From: Sclerodactyla briareus
Taxonomy: Eukaryota > Echinodermata > Holothuroidea > Dendrochirotida > Sclerodactylidae
Assembly: GCA_026419785.1 (NCBI GenBank)
Contig: JAODTK010005780.1
Span: forward strand, 248,001 to 312,000
Direction of reading: 5' to 3'
DNA length: 64,000 nt
Position 1 is the stretch's first letter; each line of letters starts with the position of its first letter. The notes under the pieces were generated by a model. It searched no databases, was not told the DNA's origin, and saw only the letters and a list, made by a program, of their open reading frames with translations. Shown in pieces: positions 48,066-61,144 of the stretch. Position numbers and translations under genes: made by a program.

Positions 48066-48603
48066 CAGCACATGCGCGACTACACAGGTTCCTTTGCCTC
48101 CGGTAATGAATAAAAATGAATGTAAGCTTACCTCAATAAGAGTCCATCGTTCAACCACGTACGAAAGAAATCATAGTGGAAGGAATGTCGAGTTGGTGTC
48201 GCAAAGCAGGGTCTGCTCGAATGGGAAACAAAATCTTTTATATGTATCATCATAATTATGTCCAAACAGAGGAGTAAATTAGAGACTGTCCCAGATCATT
48301 GTGGATAATATGACACAAACTTTCTTGAACAGCAGGCTCATGTACTCATCATGAGGAGCAATCATAAGCTAAAATATATTTATTTTTCAGCATTTTCCTG
48401 GGTTCTTGTAATCCCCATAAGAGAATTGCATGCCAAATTTCAGCTGATCTCACCAGGCATTTTTAGGCTTGACCTAACCTCAAACAACATATCAAGTATT
48501 TCATCAAGTTTCATCCATCCAAGAGGGGCAAACTATCGTGTGAACAAGCCAAAATACTACCAAAATACTACTTCAAATTTACTACATTGTATTACAAATA
48601 ATG

Positions 48604-48778
<175 letters not shown>

Positions 48779-48792
48779 GTTGAAAAACTTAT

Positions 48793-48864
48793 AGCTTCAT
48801 CGGATTCGAACCGAGGATCTCTTGTTTTACGTGCGAGCGCTCTGCCAATTGAGGTATGAAGCCA
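48793..48864 (-). tRNA. tRNA-like sequence (tRNA pseudogene or SINE head)
   Basis: The minus strand gives acceptor TGGCTTC pairing with GAAGCTA, a D-arm-like ACCTCAATTGGCAGAGC, and a perfect B-box GGTTCGAATCC (48,802-48,812 complement). The anticodon stem pairs poorly and position 33 is not T, so no anticodon can be assigned. A pseudogene or tRNA-derived SINE is likelier than a working tRNA. Confidence 0.5.
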
Positions 48865-48909
48865 ACTGGGTGGTGTCGAACCCGAGGAAAATGATACTTC
48901 TCACCGTGG

Positions 48910-50490
48910 AATCAACATTTATGCTTGAGCACTGCTAGTTCTATTGTTGATGCACTCTCCCCTCCAGGGATTAAACAAATATCTCAATCTGCCTGTTCGA
49001 ACAACAGCCAAGCGTGATCGAGAGTCGATGACGTTGCCAGAGTGCAATTTCGTCATCCACTGATCATTGTCGAGTGGGCGGAGCCTATAACTGCACGCGA
49101 AATCATCGAACAAACTCCAATCGAAGTCACAATTGTACCTATTTTGTTTCTTCAAGAAATATGACTTTGGACAAATAATTCATGCTCTGTATTTATTCCG
49201 TTCTCAATTCTCCGTCGAATAAGGAGTAGGGAGACTCTAAAAAAATACACAAATTCCCTTCAATATGCGAATAGAGAGCGCGTTGGCAATTTAAATCAGA
49301 CCACTTCTATCAAACTCTGTCGATAGATCTGGCTGTACAGGATTGTCACTACCAATTTTGTTTGCCACTATAATCCTATCAATTTGATCATGATCAACTA
49401 CCGTGGAACGCGTATATACACGAAGTATCAGAAACCCTCTCACCTACATTATTTTGTTTTGTTCGTCATCATTATGAGAGATTTTTTTAGATGAAAATCC
49501 CAATGAGGGTGGAGCAAATATCTCCATTTGCAGTGGTTGAACATAGTCCCAAAACACATATTTGCTCTTACAATTAGGCGAAACTATACAAATTGGTAAT
49601 TTAGCGGGCAAAAAACACATTTTAGAGAAATTTCTCATTTTGACCAATTTCACTATTTTCCAAGATATTGCTGATCCCAATGGCTGAATGATTCTAAACT
49701 TTGTAGCAATGTGAAAAGGGACAAATTACAACTTTTCCTATGCAATCAGCTGAAAATTATCCAAGTGTGGATTTTAGGGGGGGTTGATTTTTTTGCCAAA
49801 TTCGGGAATTTTTGAAAATCCGTACTGTTTTCAGTGTATTTAATGATTGGAAGGGATCTGACTGGTTCCAAACTTTAGAACAAGTTACAAAGTATCAAAC
49901 ATAGGGTTCCCAGCAATTATGCTGCAGATTTCTTAGAATATGATTATTTCTGGAGAACTCTGTTTTTCAGACATATTTTCATCAATTTTGTCTATTCGCA
50001 ACTCGCAAATTTGCCGAGATCCTGCAACTCCGGGGATTGCCCTCTTATTATTCATTGCAGTGAAGGTGATCCTAACTTTATGGCATGTCGTACTCAGGGC
50101 CTGGCCCTATACAACTGGGATCATCTTGTAACCTGTACAAGACAGTCATTTGATTGCCGTCCTCTGAGGCTAGTACTTCATCCACCTGTCTGACTACGGA
50201 GTGGTTTCTCCCTCTAGTAGTGATTCCTCCGACTTTTTTCTCATGGATTTATTCACATCAATTTTTGATGTAGACTCCCTTTGCTCAAGACTCTGCCCCT
50301 TGTTTCCGTGGGGGTACGAGCGGTGGACATTTGCTTAGGGTTGCAGTCGACCGTAGAGGTTCAGGAATTCCCGGTCCCCCGGTCAGGCTGCCTCAGTTTT
50401 GCTTTTCGTCAGTTCTGTGTAGAACGATCACGCCTGCCTTGACCTGGCGTGGTCGGCTGTATAGAGTGCCTGCATTTAAAAAAAAAAAAA
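48910..50490. other. Non-coding, partly conserved with copy A
   Basis: 49,100-49,500 matches 13,500-13,880. No other recognisable content. Confidence 0.45.
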
Positions 50491-50499
50491 TTCGCCTGA

Positions 50500-51650
50500 C
50501 CCTTTCTGAATAGGCTTCTATGGTGTTGCCTCTGTTTATTTTGTTATTAATATATCTATTCCGTATGCTATGGAGAAAAAATGTTCCGGGGGAAATTTTA
50601 TTTGTTGATTCTGAGGAGGCTTTTGACAGTGTCAACTGGCAATATTTGTATCACGTTCTAAATATATCACATTTTGGCGATGATGTTAGACGGTGGATCA
50701 AAAACTTTATACTCACATTCGCATGCTGTGTTATGAACTACGGAGTCTTGTCGGGGATTTTTTTAACAATTCAAAGGGAATGCGCCAGGGTTGTCCTTAA
50801 GTCCTTATCTTTTTCTATTATGTGTGGAGGTGTTAGCGATAAAGTTGCGTGCTGATGCCATTTTTAAAGGTTAGCCAATCGCCACTGATAGTGTTGAGCT
50901 GTATCTTTAAGCTGATGACACACGATCTTCATAGTCGATTCTGATCCCTCACTGAAGAGAGTAACTGATATCCTGATGGAATTCGGTATTTTTCTGGTCT
51001 GAGGGTTAATTTCACGAAGTCCCACCTCTTTCCCATTAGCGATCGTGTTGATACTGGCAGGGGTGGCACAAATGTATACCGTGATATTCCCATTACGTAT
51101 GAGCCACTGAAGGTTCTAGGAGTTGTCATTTTTCAAGACAAAGCTAACCGTTACGCATCGACTTACCTCCCGAAGCTTCACGCCTAGGGGCATTTTAAAT
51201 ACCTGGTCTTAATGCAATTTTGACGTTGTTATGGGAGGTCACCATTGTCAAGAGTTGGCTTTGTCTCAAATTGTTTTTCTTTCCTTTTCTTTCCTCTGTT
51301 ATTGCCTACCCCCCCCCCTTTATTTTATTTGGAGGAGAAAACGATAAAAAATAAACAAAGTGTCTTGATGTCACTGTGGTGGATCCGATATGCTTAACGT
51401 TCACTACGGTACTTCAAAAGTATGGAACTCGCTTGGGTGGAGCGCTTGTTGGACCAATCGTCGGCTAAGTGGAAAATTTCATTTAATTATTTCTTAAAAG
51501 ACTAGGCGGCGATCTCCTCTTCAGCGGTGATTTCAAAGCTGAAAACATGTCACTTAAAGTTAAGAATGATTCGTTACTTCGTTTACAGAACTGGCTGTTG
51601 TGCCTGGAGTGACCTCACTTTTGAGGTCCCGAATATCAACTATTAGGATC
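50500..51650 (+). mobile_element. L1/Tx1-like LINE reverse transcriptase fragment
   Basis: Plus strand: GEILFVDSEEAFDSVNWQYL near 50,590-50,645 (palm motif A region), FGDDVRRWIKNF near 50,673, RGMRQGCP near 50,775-50,800 in another frame, a degenerate active site LXADDT near 50,908, LMEFGIFSGLRVNFTKSH near 50,974-51,026, and LKVLGVVIFQDK near 51,110. Several frame changes and stops. The GMRQGCPLSPYLF style points to the L1/Tx1 group. The 5' part is missing. Confidence 0.85.
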
Positions 51651-51654
51651 AACT

Positions 51655-52540
51655 AATTTGAAATATTTCTTTCATAAAGTTGACAAAGGAACTATTCTCC
51701 ATAGGAACGCCTTTGCGCCAATATGATGTATGTCCGTGACTTATGACTAAACAATGATAAAAGCTGTATACTTTGATTTCATGGCTAAGTATAATTGTTA
51801 TAATTCCCCATTCATGAACGGCATACATAGCTCCATACCTGCCACTTGGAGACCGACAATGCAGTCGTTGTCGGTGCCTAGGCAACCGAAAAGTCAACAT
51901 ATTATGATCGCACACTTTACAGCAGTGCAAAACATTGTCGATATACCTATAGTACATTCAATAGCCGGTCTATTGAGGTTGCATCGAATGGGATGAGGTT
52001 TTGACATGAGTGGGACATAATATTTCTCCACCGAAAATAGGTACAAATTCGTTTCTTTGCAAAATTAAAGTGGTCGATAAGGCTGAGTGTGTTCTTTGTA
52101 ATGAAGGTCAAGGTGTTTTGGGTGTGCAGTGAGGCTAGTTGTATTGGCGATTTATCACATTTATTTCAATCAAGGGTTCAGAATATTATAAAGTTGATAG
52201 GTTAAGTACTACATTCATCACAATAGCAGAAAACAATTCCTGACTTTTTTTTTATTATAGTCTCATTCCATTTGAACGTTCAAAACATATATTATTCAAA
52301 AAGAGGAAGAATAGAGAACTCGAGGAGCTGAGAGTTTTCTCAAATTTACTCCATTGCTGATACATGCCGATAACTATATCATTTGCGAAATATTCACTCG
52401 CATTCATTTTCGGTATTTATATATGTAAGTCATGCGATGTATTGACATATTTCATGTTGAAGTGCTGTAAAAAAGACGATCAGGGCATTGAAACCGAATA
52501 ATTATTATTATTGTTATTCTTATTATTATTCTTGGCTGCC
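51655..52540. other. No gene recognised
   Basis: AT-rich, with a (TTA)n-like tract near 52,500-52,535. No motif in the 102-codon minus frame (51,649-51,957). Confidence 0.45.
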
Positions 52541-52770
52541 TCAGAGGAATTACCACATGGACTGAACAATGTCCGAGAGAGTTATACAGAAGCTGCTCCA
52601 TCTGTTGTAGCATTTAAGACTGCAACTTTCGGTCCACCGCCGGAAGCTCAACAGACCATCTAATCTCGGTGATATAAAAATAATCGTGGGAAATGCATGC
52701 ACACCGCACCCCGATGTGTGACCTCACCAAATACTCATTCCCTCGTGTTTTGAAGTCCCCCACCCCTTAC

Positions 52771-52882
52771 CTCTAAGTCTTGTGGATTGAAAACCATCAC
52801 GTTGGTGTCCAGCCGAAGAACAATACGAAATAACCAGGCTCACGGTAGTCTTCCGCAACTTCAGGAGTAATTTTGAAGGACG
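52771..52882 (-). pseudogene. CYP4-like P450 exon 2 (copy B), decayed
   Basis: The acceptor CCCTCAG lies at 52,883 and a GTAAG donor at 52,766-52,770. It reads SFKITPEVAEDYREPGYFVL, then FFGWTP, and after a one-base shift VMVFNPQDLE. Both halves are P450-like, so one base has been lost between TP and VMVF. Compared with copy A it keeps several more residues, including the AEDYRE helix. Confidence 0.65.
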
Positions 52883-53026
52883 CTGAGGGAAATGACTCTC
52901 AAAAATAGTTGCATAACCCAGAAGGCATAAAAGATTCAAGTTGGAGGAATTCAAATAGAATGTTGCTGTTGTATACGCTCAACACATGTCCATATGTGAC
53001 CTAATTTCTTCTCGATAGAAGTTCTG

Positions 53027-53425
53027 TCATGATTTGTTCATACGAAAAATCGCGTTCTCCTCAGCGGCAGCCTCTTTCCCTATCGTGAGTAAGAGAGGAC
53101 TGCACTCCCTACCCCATTTTTGTGGCACATCCTTGGAAAACAGCATCACCAGTAAAGGACAGGCGTAGTTCACGATTTTTTGACCGCCAACACGATTTTT
53201 GAGAATATAATGATTAATAATAACGATTCCGCGCGCCATGCGATGCAGTATAGAGAACAGTTGTGCTACGATTGTGAGTAGCCACGGTTGTGTCAACGCC
53301 GCTGCAATCGTGCGCCACCATAGCCTACAACGCAGTACATCAAATAAGACATTTTGCACGAAAACCTGTTGCAGTATGCGATATAGCTTTAGTTTGTATG
53401 TTGTAAGAGAATCAAGATACAATCG
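53027..53425 (-). other. Segment conserved with copy A, uncertain coding
   Basis: A 131-codon minus frame that aligns with 15,930-16,258. Shared words include DVLRCRL and ALTQPWLL. Reading frames are not consistently preserved between the copies, so I do not call a gene. Confidence 0.3.
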
Positions 53426-53449
53426 GTGTTGACGATATCACCACTTGGT

Positions 53450-53990
53450 CGCTGAATATCTATAAATGCGGACCAAACCACAGGACATACATTTCGGGGT
53501 TTTAACACAACTTTGCCAATGGGGGAAATCACCCCACTGTTGGAAAAATCACACCCCCCAATGCACAAATCACCCTGAAGGGTGGACCCACAATATATCC
53601 AATGCACAGTCATACATACATACATACATACATACATACATACATACATACATACATACATACATACATACATACATACTCACTCACTCATTCACTTACT
53701 CGCACACTCAGTCTCTCACTTATTCTCGTAATTATTACATGTGGTCGAAAAAAGGTGAAAGACAAATTGTACCTCACACCGATTAGAATCCACCTGGAAT
53801 ATGGAATTGCTCGAACCCCGCACACTACATTCTAACGGACTATACTCGGTGCAGAAAAGGCAGTTAGATTTCTACCCACGAGATATTCAGAGAGGAAAAT
53901 TATGCACATATTACACCCAAAATTGAATAATTGACAGCAATCCCTAGTGAACTGCCTCGTTTAAGGCTACTTTCCCGTGTATTTCTTCAA
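53450..53990 (-). mobile_element. LINE 3' region with (TATG)n tail (copy B)
   Basis: 53,450-53,560 matches 16,510-16,620 and 53,790-53,990 matches 17,560-17,760, flanking (CATA)n at 53,611-53,680. This is the copy-B version of the LINE with the (TATG)n tail, so at least one insertion predates the duplication. Confidence 0.65.
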
Positions 53991-54582
53991 CAGCCTACGT
54001 TAAAATAGCAACCTGGTAGTTGCATGCAACATAATCAGATACTAAAACGCTGATCCAGTATTTGAAATATCCCTACATTTATCTATAATTCGGCATTGCA
54101 TGTAGGCGGACTTTCTATGAAGTCATATCCGCTCTTGCGTGATATTCTGTTCTTTTCATGGCCTTTTTGCATGGCAGCTTATAGCCTGTTTTTGTTTTTT
54201 TTGTTTTCACTACCTCGTGAACTATGTGGTGAACAAAGGCCTATCTTCCTATAATTAGGTTTAGTGAATGTACTACTGATTAAGTTATTAGTATTTTTAT
54301 CAATATTCTTAAGTATTCCGCAGCCTAAACCTATTTTCGGGCAAGTTACCCTCCATTGCTCTGTCACCTCTGGGGATATCTGGGCGGAAGAACCGGCTTC
54401 GGCCTCAGCCTCGGAGGTGGTGCCTCGGCCTCGGGTACATCACTATTTATTAGGAATTGCTCAGTGAATGTCTGTAAATTAGCAGTAAACATTTTAACAT
54501 TGTTGGTTAGAATTTTATTTTCACAAAAACTTATCGGTTGTTACACGGCGAAATTACCTTCAGATACTGTAACTGCACTTAC

Positions 54583-54751
54583 CTGGATAGCCGTTCAAGT
54601 TGATGTAGATTGCCAATGATTGGCAGAGGAGGTGGACCCACCAGTTTCCTCATCTTGTAGCGGGCGTAGGTAGAATTTACAGGTTGGCGTATAGCTAAAC
54701 CAATACCGCGAAGGCCGCCCCTAATATCACATGGGTTAACTCTACTTCCAT
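54583..54751 (-). pseudogene. CYP4-like P450 exon 1 (copy B), broken
   Basis: The ATG at 54,751 starts MEVELTHVILGAAFAVLV followed by a stop. A different frame then gives RYKMRKLVGPPPLPIIGNLH and QLERLS up to a CAG|GTAAGT donor (54,577-54,582). The proline-rich hinge is intact and unambiguous for a microsomal P450. The anchor has an insertion and a stop. This copy is the clearer evidence that the copy-A exon 1 is also a P450. Confidence 0.75.
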
Positions 54752-54769
54752 CCTAATGGTGATCTACTC

Positions 54770-56090
54770 TAGTAGCTCTATATTTGTTTTCCTCTGCCAC
54801 TCGTCTCTTTATGTATTCTATAACCACTACAACGAAATGAAGTTCTGTCGGCCGTATGTTGTCTACGAAGGCCTGTGCTAGGCATCTATTGATTCCCGTC
54901 ATTGGAGTCCCAGTCTATATGCCTATACTGAACATTCAACGAACCTGAACAAACGTGAGCAAGTCGTTAAAATGCGCGATCCATTATCCAGGTCGAAATT
55001 CTGGTGTGGGTCTGGCCCCCAATTACAAAAAAATATGTTTATATAGAGAGATCCCTTCTACTTTATTCTATAGTCATAAACATTTCCAGCCAGCATTCCA
55101 TAACGCTCACGCAGTTCCCATGCAGAGATTGCGACGTGATTGAAGCATTTTTTCTTACCTTTGGCCCTTCCAGCTAGCCTGTTATTGATTTAATGGTATA
55201 ACCGTCTGTGTTGGGGCGGAAAATGTGACACCATTCCATGTGCACCCAGAAGTTGGAGAGTGTTTATGTTTCACTCTATAATGGTTAAACGAGAAATGAC
55301 CTACGAGGGCCGTGCCTTGTGTCGTGACGTGTTTGCCGTCTAAGAAAGGGATGACGGCTATACTAAGAACGATCTAGACTTTTTCACAAGGTCATAAATA
55401 AATAAATTGTATATCAGCGCCTTTGACTCACTTTGATTCTACTCTGCTCTAATCATGGAATTGTTTCATGGCATCTATCGACTTGAATATGCGTACTACT
55501 CTGTCCCCATATTAAGAGAGTACAAGAGTTGTTTTTTTGCAACTTACTGGACGAGAGGACTCCTGGCATGTGATACCCTCCATATTAATCTCACCTCGAT
55601 TCCACGGTTAATTACAAAATTGCTCAAAAAATCAGCCCCGCTCGTTCCTCGGACCCTTGGAATCATAATTGTGGCATAATATAGAGATATGTTGATGTTG
55701 CGAGCACTGAGCTACGTACAGCTAAGGGCTGCGCACTCAAATAGCAAAATGTTTTCAAGGATCTTTGATTTTTACTCTTCTACTGAAATCCACTTCTGAC
55801 GCTAATATAGTTGGGATTTCATGAAAGTCCGATTGCTATGGTGAAAAGTTTATGTAGATCGAACTTCTGTGTGATGCCGCTCCGTCTATACTACTGTGCT
55901 AAAGCAGACGATATGAGGAGCCGTTCCTAAATAGAGGAGGCTGTTTACTCTTTAGTATATACTACGGTCGAATCACCGATTGGTTAAAGGGTCATCCTCA
56001 CATATGAGTGAATGAAGCTGATACGAGGTTAACAGTCAAACGCCTGTTTTTTCAACAGGCTAGCTACCGGCAACCCTTCCCACATTCGTC
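54770..56090. other. No gene recognised
   Basis: Short stretches near 54,780-54,960 resemble 18,400-18,640. No motif elsewhere. Confidence 0.45.
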
Positions 56091-56899
56091 ATGTAGCTGT
56101 CACATTAGGAAACTGGTATCAACATTCACAGTTGGGCAATATGGACCTTTACTTTACAGGCAGCTTGAACATAAACGCCAAACTGCGTCGATATTCTTGC
56201 TGTACTTGTTTTACGACTTTATCCTTTTGGTAGTAATTGGAGCATCTGTTATGACTGTGACGCGAACAAACTCATATAGTCACCTACACGGCACACGAGC
56301 ACAATCTTGAATGCGAAATTCCTAGTTCCTAGTTGTGTGTGTAGATATGGAGGTACCTATGGTCAAAATTAGTTTACGCATATATAGCAGTAACTTGTGC
56401 AGGATGGTACACCTCTTGACCCTTTTGACTCTCGAACCAATGACTGACCTCATTAGCTCATTCTATTCTCCCGAAACTCCTCAAATCTTACCACATAAAG
56501 ATCCTCAAGCACTACATCGATGGGAGAGGCGAGGGAAGGGCGGTATTACATGGGTGCATCTCTGCATACAATTACTACATGATGTGATACAGGATCGAGT
56601 GAGGCAATTCCAATGATTGCCCATGGCAGTTAAGATACTCATGTAGGCCTGACTGGCAGATGATTAGCCTCATTTCCCGGAACATCATAGGCTATACAGC
56701 ATGACAGTATGAGGAGCCGACCTAAATTATTATGTGCAACTGATCGTTAATGATGGCCAGGGGCATTTTGATAGGCACGTGGAGCTTTCTGTCCTGACAA
56801 AACATGATCAGCAGTGGTGGACACAAAGTGTTCGAGTGGTTAGCAGTTCCCATGTCAATGGGCTGATGACAGTGACATCCTAATTAGTGGCTGGATTCA

Positions 56900-57260
56900 T
56901 TCGTAGAATTGAAAGCTTTTTGCTCCGCCTCTACAAATAGTCTTTTTTGGTTCGATACAACACAACAGCAGCAGCCTATGTTAATGATATCGGAGGTACC
57001 AGGAGAGAATCGTGGGACAGTTTAGTGAGGGCTATATTGATGTGGTGCATATACAAAGGAACACATGACTGACAGCAAGTCATATTCTCAGGGAAAGTGA
57101 CACAGTGGCTGATAGGGATCCACGATATTTCAAATCAATTGAGTGGAAATTGACTACGCAGTTTTTGCACATACATGTCAGATCTTTGATTGGCCAGCTA
57201 TGCGCATTTCCGGAGAATTTATCTGTGGCCAGATTCTGACTCGAATTTGGTGGATACGTT
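56900..57260 (+). mobile_element. DIRS-like RNase H fragment (copy B)
   Basis: Counterpart of 25,690-26,055: NDIGGTRRESWDSLVRAILM near 56,980-57,040, then decayed AD and W.L sequence to about 57,170. Broken by shifts. Confidence 0.6.
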
Positions 57261-58334
57261 CACACTAGACTGAATCAAACATTTCTTCTATGCATCCTCT
57301 CTCCCTCCATCCCTCTCCCTCCCCCCCCCCCCCCCGCCCCATGCTGTAGTTAAGCGCTGATAGGCCAAAAAAAAAACGGGAGGCAGCGCTCGATTGAGGG
57401 AATTCTTGTTTAGTTTAGTGAATAAACAAGAATTGGTCATAAGGTGGCCCACACAGCCATGATTGGGCCCACACAGCCATGATTTCGTGAAATCACTACA
57501 GGGCTGTTTGTAGCAGTCTCCAAAGGCGAAGAATTGCTCGCGCACCCTACGGAAGGTATACACCTCCTTAGCAAGCCATTATGTATTATATGTTGCAGGT
57601 TGTCAGGCAATCCATCCAAGGTCATTGCGTCTCAGCATGAAGAAGAAGAGATTATACTCGTGCTCTTGGAGAGCGTTCACCACTCAACCATGCAGCGTTT
57701 GTAGCCGACGTCATATGCATTTCTGTCGTGAACATCAAACGTGTACCGTGGTGTGTGCCTGTAGTTCTACGTGAATATTGCCCCTTAACCTTTCGTCATA
57801 TCTACCTGTGACACTATACAAAATATATGTTCGCCATTATTGTAGAAATCCTATACAAATAAACTATACTACTGTGCTGGAGGAATGTGCACCATATTGT
57901 TCAATACCCACGTGACGAAACCATAAATATGCAGAGTGAAATATATGGAAAGGTTGTAAAACCTGCATTGGTGAAAGCAAACATTTTAAATGTGCATTAA
58001 TGACAATTAGGAAGACGTTTACATTTCCTCATCTGCCACTCCCAAACAGTAAACAAAACAATTTAAATGCAGAGGTAATCGTAAGAGTGCTACAGATGAT
58101 GTCTGTAGGGTAATTATTCTCCTATGTTTCTATTATTAAAAGTAGGACCGAATTTCGATTGCCATCCAGCACATCACAATGCGTCATAGCTCTTGTTGTG
58201 CTGTCTTGCCTGGTCCTAGGTCCATATATTCAACACCAACCAGTGGCTATCACTTCAAGATGTAACAGCATGAGTATACTTCCTCATTTGACTCCTGAAC
58301 CCCCTCGCATAGTGTAATTTTCACTAGTGTGTAC

Positions 58335-60710
58335 CGATGTCATCTTTATCATCACGTGGTTCGCGAACTCCCCGGGATTTGCAGTTAGAGGTTTTGATTC
58401 CTCTGCCATTGGCACTTGCCAATAATCCTCCCCTTCCGTGAGATCGAGCTTTGCTAAAAAATGTCTTCCGCAGTTTTAGCGAAAATCCCTTCCTGGTTAG
58501 GTATTGCTCAGAATCGACCCAACATAATGAGATTCACTTGCGATATTCGACGCATACCCGAATCCCCCATCTTTCTTCTTAACAACGACGACTATGGGGA
58601 TTCCTAGGGGGAATCTGATTTTCTCTATACGTCCATGTCGATTCATGGTTTGATCTCCCTCATTGATCGTATCACGGACAGCATGTGGGAGTGGGATTTT
58701 TATGTTTAGATCGCACTGGCTGTGTGGATGTGAGCGAATGACATGAGACCCCTACTGTTGTAAGCCTTGCAACATCAGTTAGGACATCCTCCTCGAAGCT
58801 TTGTACAACCTGTTAACCTTTTCTGATTGATCAGCTATATGTTATCATAACAACACCATCACGCACTGTCTCATGGCGCACCGCGTTCCTTGGCGGTTCT
58901 TCAATGTTTAGGCCTGTTGAGTCCGCCTTGCCACTCTTCACTCTCCGCCTCGAGAACGGAAGACCATACCTCTTCCACCAACGTGCCGACCACAACACCC
59001 CCTATTTGGGTAGTTGTCCCCCTCCCCACCCCGTGCGGACTGATTGGCCACCATGCCATGTTTTTACAGTTTCGGCTTTGCCGTCCTGTAGTCTTTTTCA
59101 GTAAGTTAATGTGAAACAACACCTTCTCATTCCCATCCCGCTGCCAGTAATGCAGTCTCGACCGCCCACCTTGGCGCAACAACACTCTGAACGGACCCTT
59201 CCCACTGCAACAATAGTTTGTTGGCGGTCCGTTGGGAGCAGCGCAGCACTTCATCATTGACCTCTAATGACCTTGCCTTTGCCCTTCCTATCGTACTAAC
59301 CCTTTGTACCGTTCCTTTGATCGTACAAGTGCTCTTGTGCAAGCTGATGGGTTTTGTGTAAGCCCCTCCTTCAAATCATGACATATTCGAAGGTTGTTCT
59401 TGTCTCTGGTTGGTCGATTTCCCCAGACCCACTCTTTTAGATACACATTGGCCCCTAACCTGTCGACCATAGAGCATTTCAACGGGGGAAAACCCAAGGC
59501 TCTCCTGCGTTGCATCCCTATATGCAACACAGCGCGTTTACTGTAACGGATCCCATCAGGGCTTTGCTTCACACATGCCTTGACATTTGTTTTGAGTCGG
59601 TCCCATTGAAGTGTTCCACAAGCCCATTGCACGCAGGGTAGGTAGGGGGTTGTGGTGAGCTTTTCACAGAACAAGCCCGACTGACGTGGATTCATTAAGC
59701 GTTCACAATGTGATTGTGCGCTCTGATCAGATAAGATTTCCCTAGGTACGGACCAACTCTTGAGAAAATGTCGACTAGGCACTCGGCAACACTCTCGGTT
59801 TCAACGAGGAAGGGGAACTGGCCTCTGGGTATCCCGAGTTGCATAATCAACAACTGTTAGGATGTAGCGGTTCTTACGTGGGCGTCATGGATGAATTGGA
59901 CCAACCAGATCAATGGCTATGCGCTCAAATGGGGCATCAATGAGAGGTAAACTTCCCAACGGGACTCTGGGCACCTTGCCTTTTTGGGGAGCGTAACGTT
60001 GGCACACGTCACAGGACCTACAGATCGAGTGACTTCAGCAACCAATGTCCCTGGCCAGTAGAAGGCTGTGAGAATTTTCTCAACAGTCTTCTGTGAACCC
60101 AACTGAACCCCCTAGGATACCTTCTGACAAGTGCAAAACCTTGGTCTAACTTCTTGGACAACAATTTGATAGATCGCCTCACCGTACTGCCCTTCGGCTA
60201 TTCGAACTTTCTATACAGAAATGCCTCTTGATAGAGAAAGGTCGAATTGCCACCCAAGCATTAGGCTTAACGTCGCGTGAGCTTGCGTATTCACGGAGTT
60301 GTTTGCAGCGTTTTGGATCACTCGCTTGCTCTTTGCCGCAATTTTCCATTGTCCACCATTTCGACATTGGGTTGGCCCTTCAATTTTGGCAGTGGTTTTC
60401 CTTCTTTCTGTTGCTTCCGTTACCACTGCAAGTCCCTCTTCTAGCTTATTTTGAGTGTTTTGTGGCGTTTGGTCGCCTGATGTGGCACTGAGTGACCACT
60501 CTCATGGTATCAGAATTGTAATCCTCAATCTGGGTCGGGTTTCCCTCTGCCCGTTCTGCGCCTCACATTCGGAATGTTACCTAAAATGAGGTCGTACAGT
60601 GGATCAGCCATGCAGAGCGCTTGCAAACTACCAGTATAGTAATACTGAATCGCGAGGGGGGCTTTTGAGAGCTTGAGCAATCTACTTACCTCAAGGAATC
60701 TCAGCATAAA
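58335..60710 (-). mobile_element. Gmr1-like Gypsy retrotransposon: protease, integrase, then RT, decayed
   Basis: Read from 60,707 downwards on the minus strand. Protease end: MADPLYDLILGNIPNVR near 60,612-60,562. Integrase N-terminal region: GQYGEAIYQIVVQEVR near 60,200 and GSQKTVEKILTAFYWPG near 60,100, with a CxxC remnant. Integrase core: SWSVPREILSDQ near 59,755 and KLTTTPYLPC near 59,660. Post-core: GPFRVLLRQGG and LFHINLLKK near 59,200-59,105. RT start: GIRVCVEYRKVN near 58,575, then GIFAKTAEDIF and LDLTEGEDYWQVPMAEESK near 58,430. Canonical Gypsy has RT before integrase. Integrase before RT is the Gmr1 arrangement known from deuterostomes. The RT is cut off at 58,335 where copy B ends. 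Many shifts; no LTR seen. Confidence 0.8.
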
Positions 60711-60764
60711 GACAAGAAAACGTTTATCACAGATGCTACGTTTGTCAACCTCCTCTACGGGCTG

Positions 60765-61140
60765 AAACCTGGACCATCAGTGACAAAATGCCCAAGAAAT
60801 TAGCAGCCTTTGAATTGTGGACCCTCAGAAGAATGCTGAAAATCACGTGGAAGGACAGAATCAGCAACAATGTGGTGCTGAGAAGATCCGGATCAGCACA
60901 ATAATTGACCGCCACTGGGAAGAAGAAGACGATGGCATTCTTCGGGCACCTGATAAGGAACGGGTTTTTCAAAGACTGCAACTCGATTGTCAGATGGAGG
61001 GGAGGAGAGGTGTTGGAAGACCACGCAGTACCTGGGCTGGAGACGTGACAAGATGGTGCCGAAGGAAGTAATGGAGACTGTGTCCCTCGGCTTAGCCAAC
61101 ACGAGGTACGATGAAGGTTCCCGACAGCCGAACTGCTACT
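60765..61140 (+). mobile_element. LINE C-terminal fragment
   Basis: The plus strand reads KKLAAFELWTLRRMLKITWK and DRISNNVVLRRSG near 60,792-60,890, then FFGHLIRNG near 60,936, and in a shifted frame MEGRRGVGRPRSTWAGDVT near 60,993-61,050. These are the ordered C-terminal landmarks (F..WC.RR.L.I.W.DR..N; F.GH; GRP..SW..D) of a non-LTR retrotransposon. Dead, and abutting the Gypsy element. Confidence 0.8.
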
Positions 61141-61144
61141 AGCA

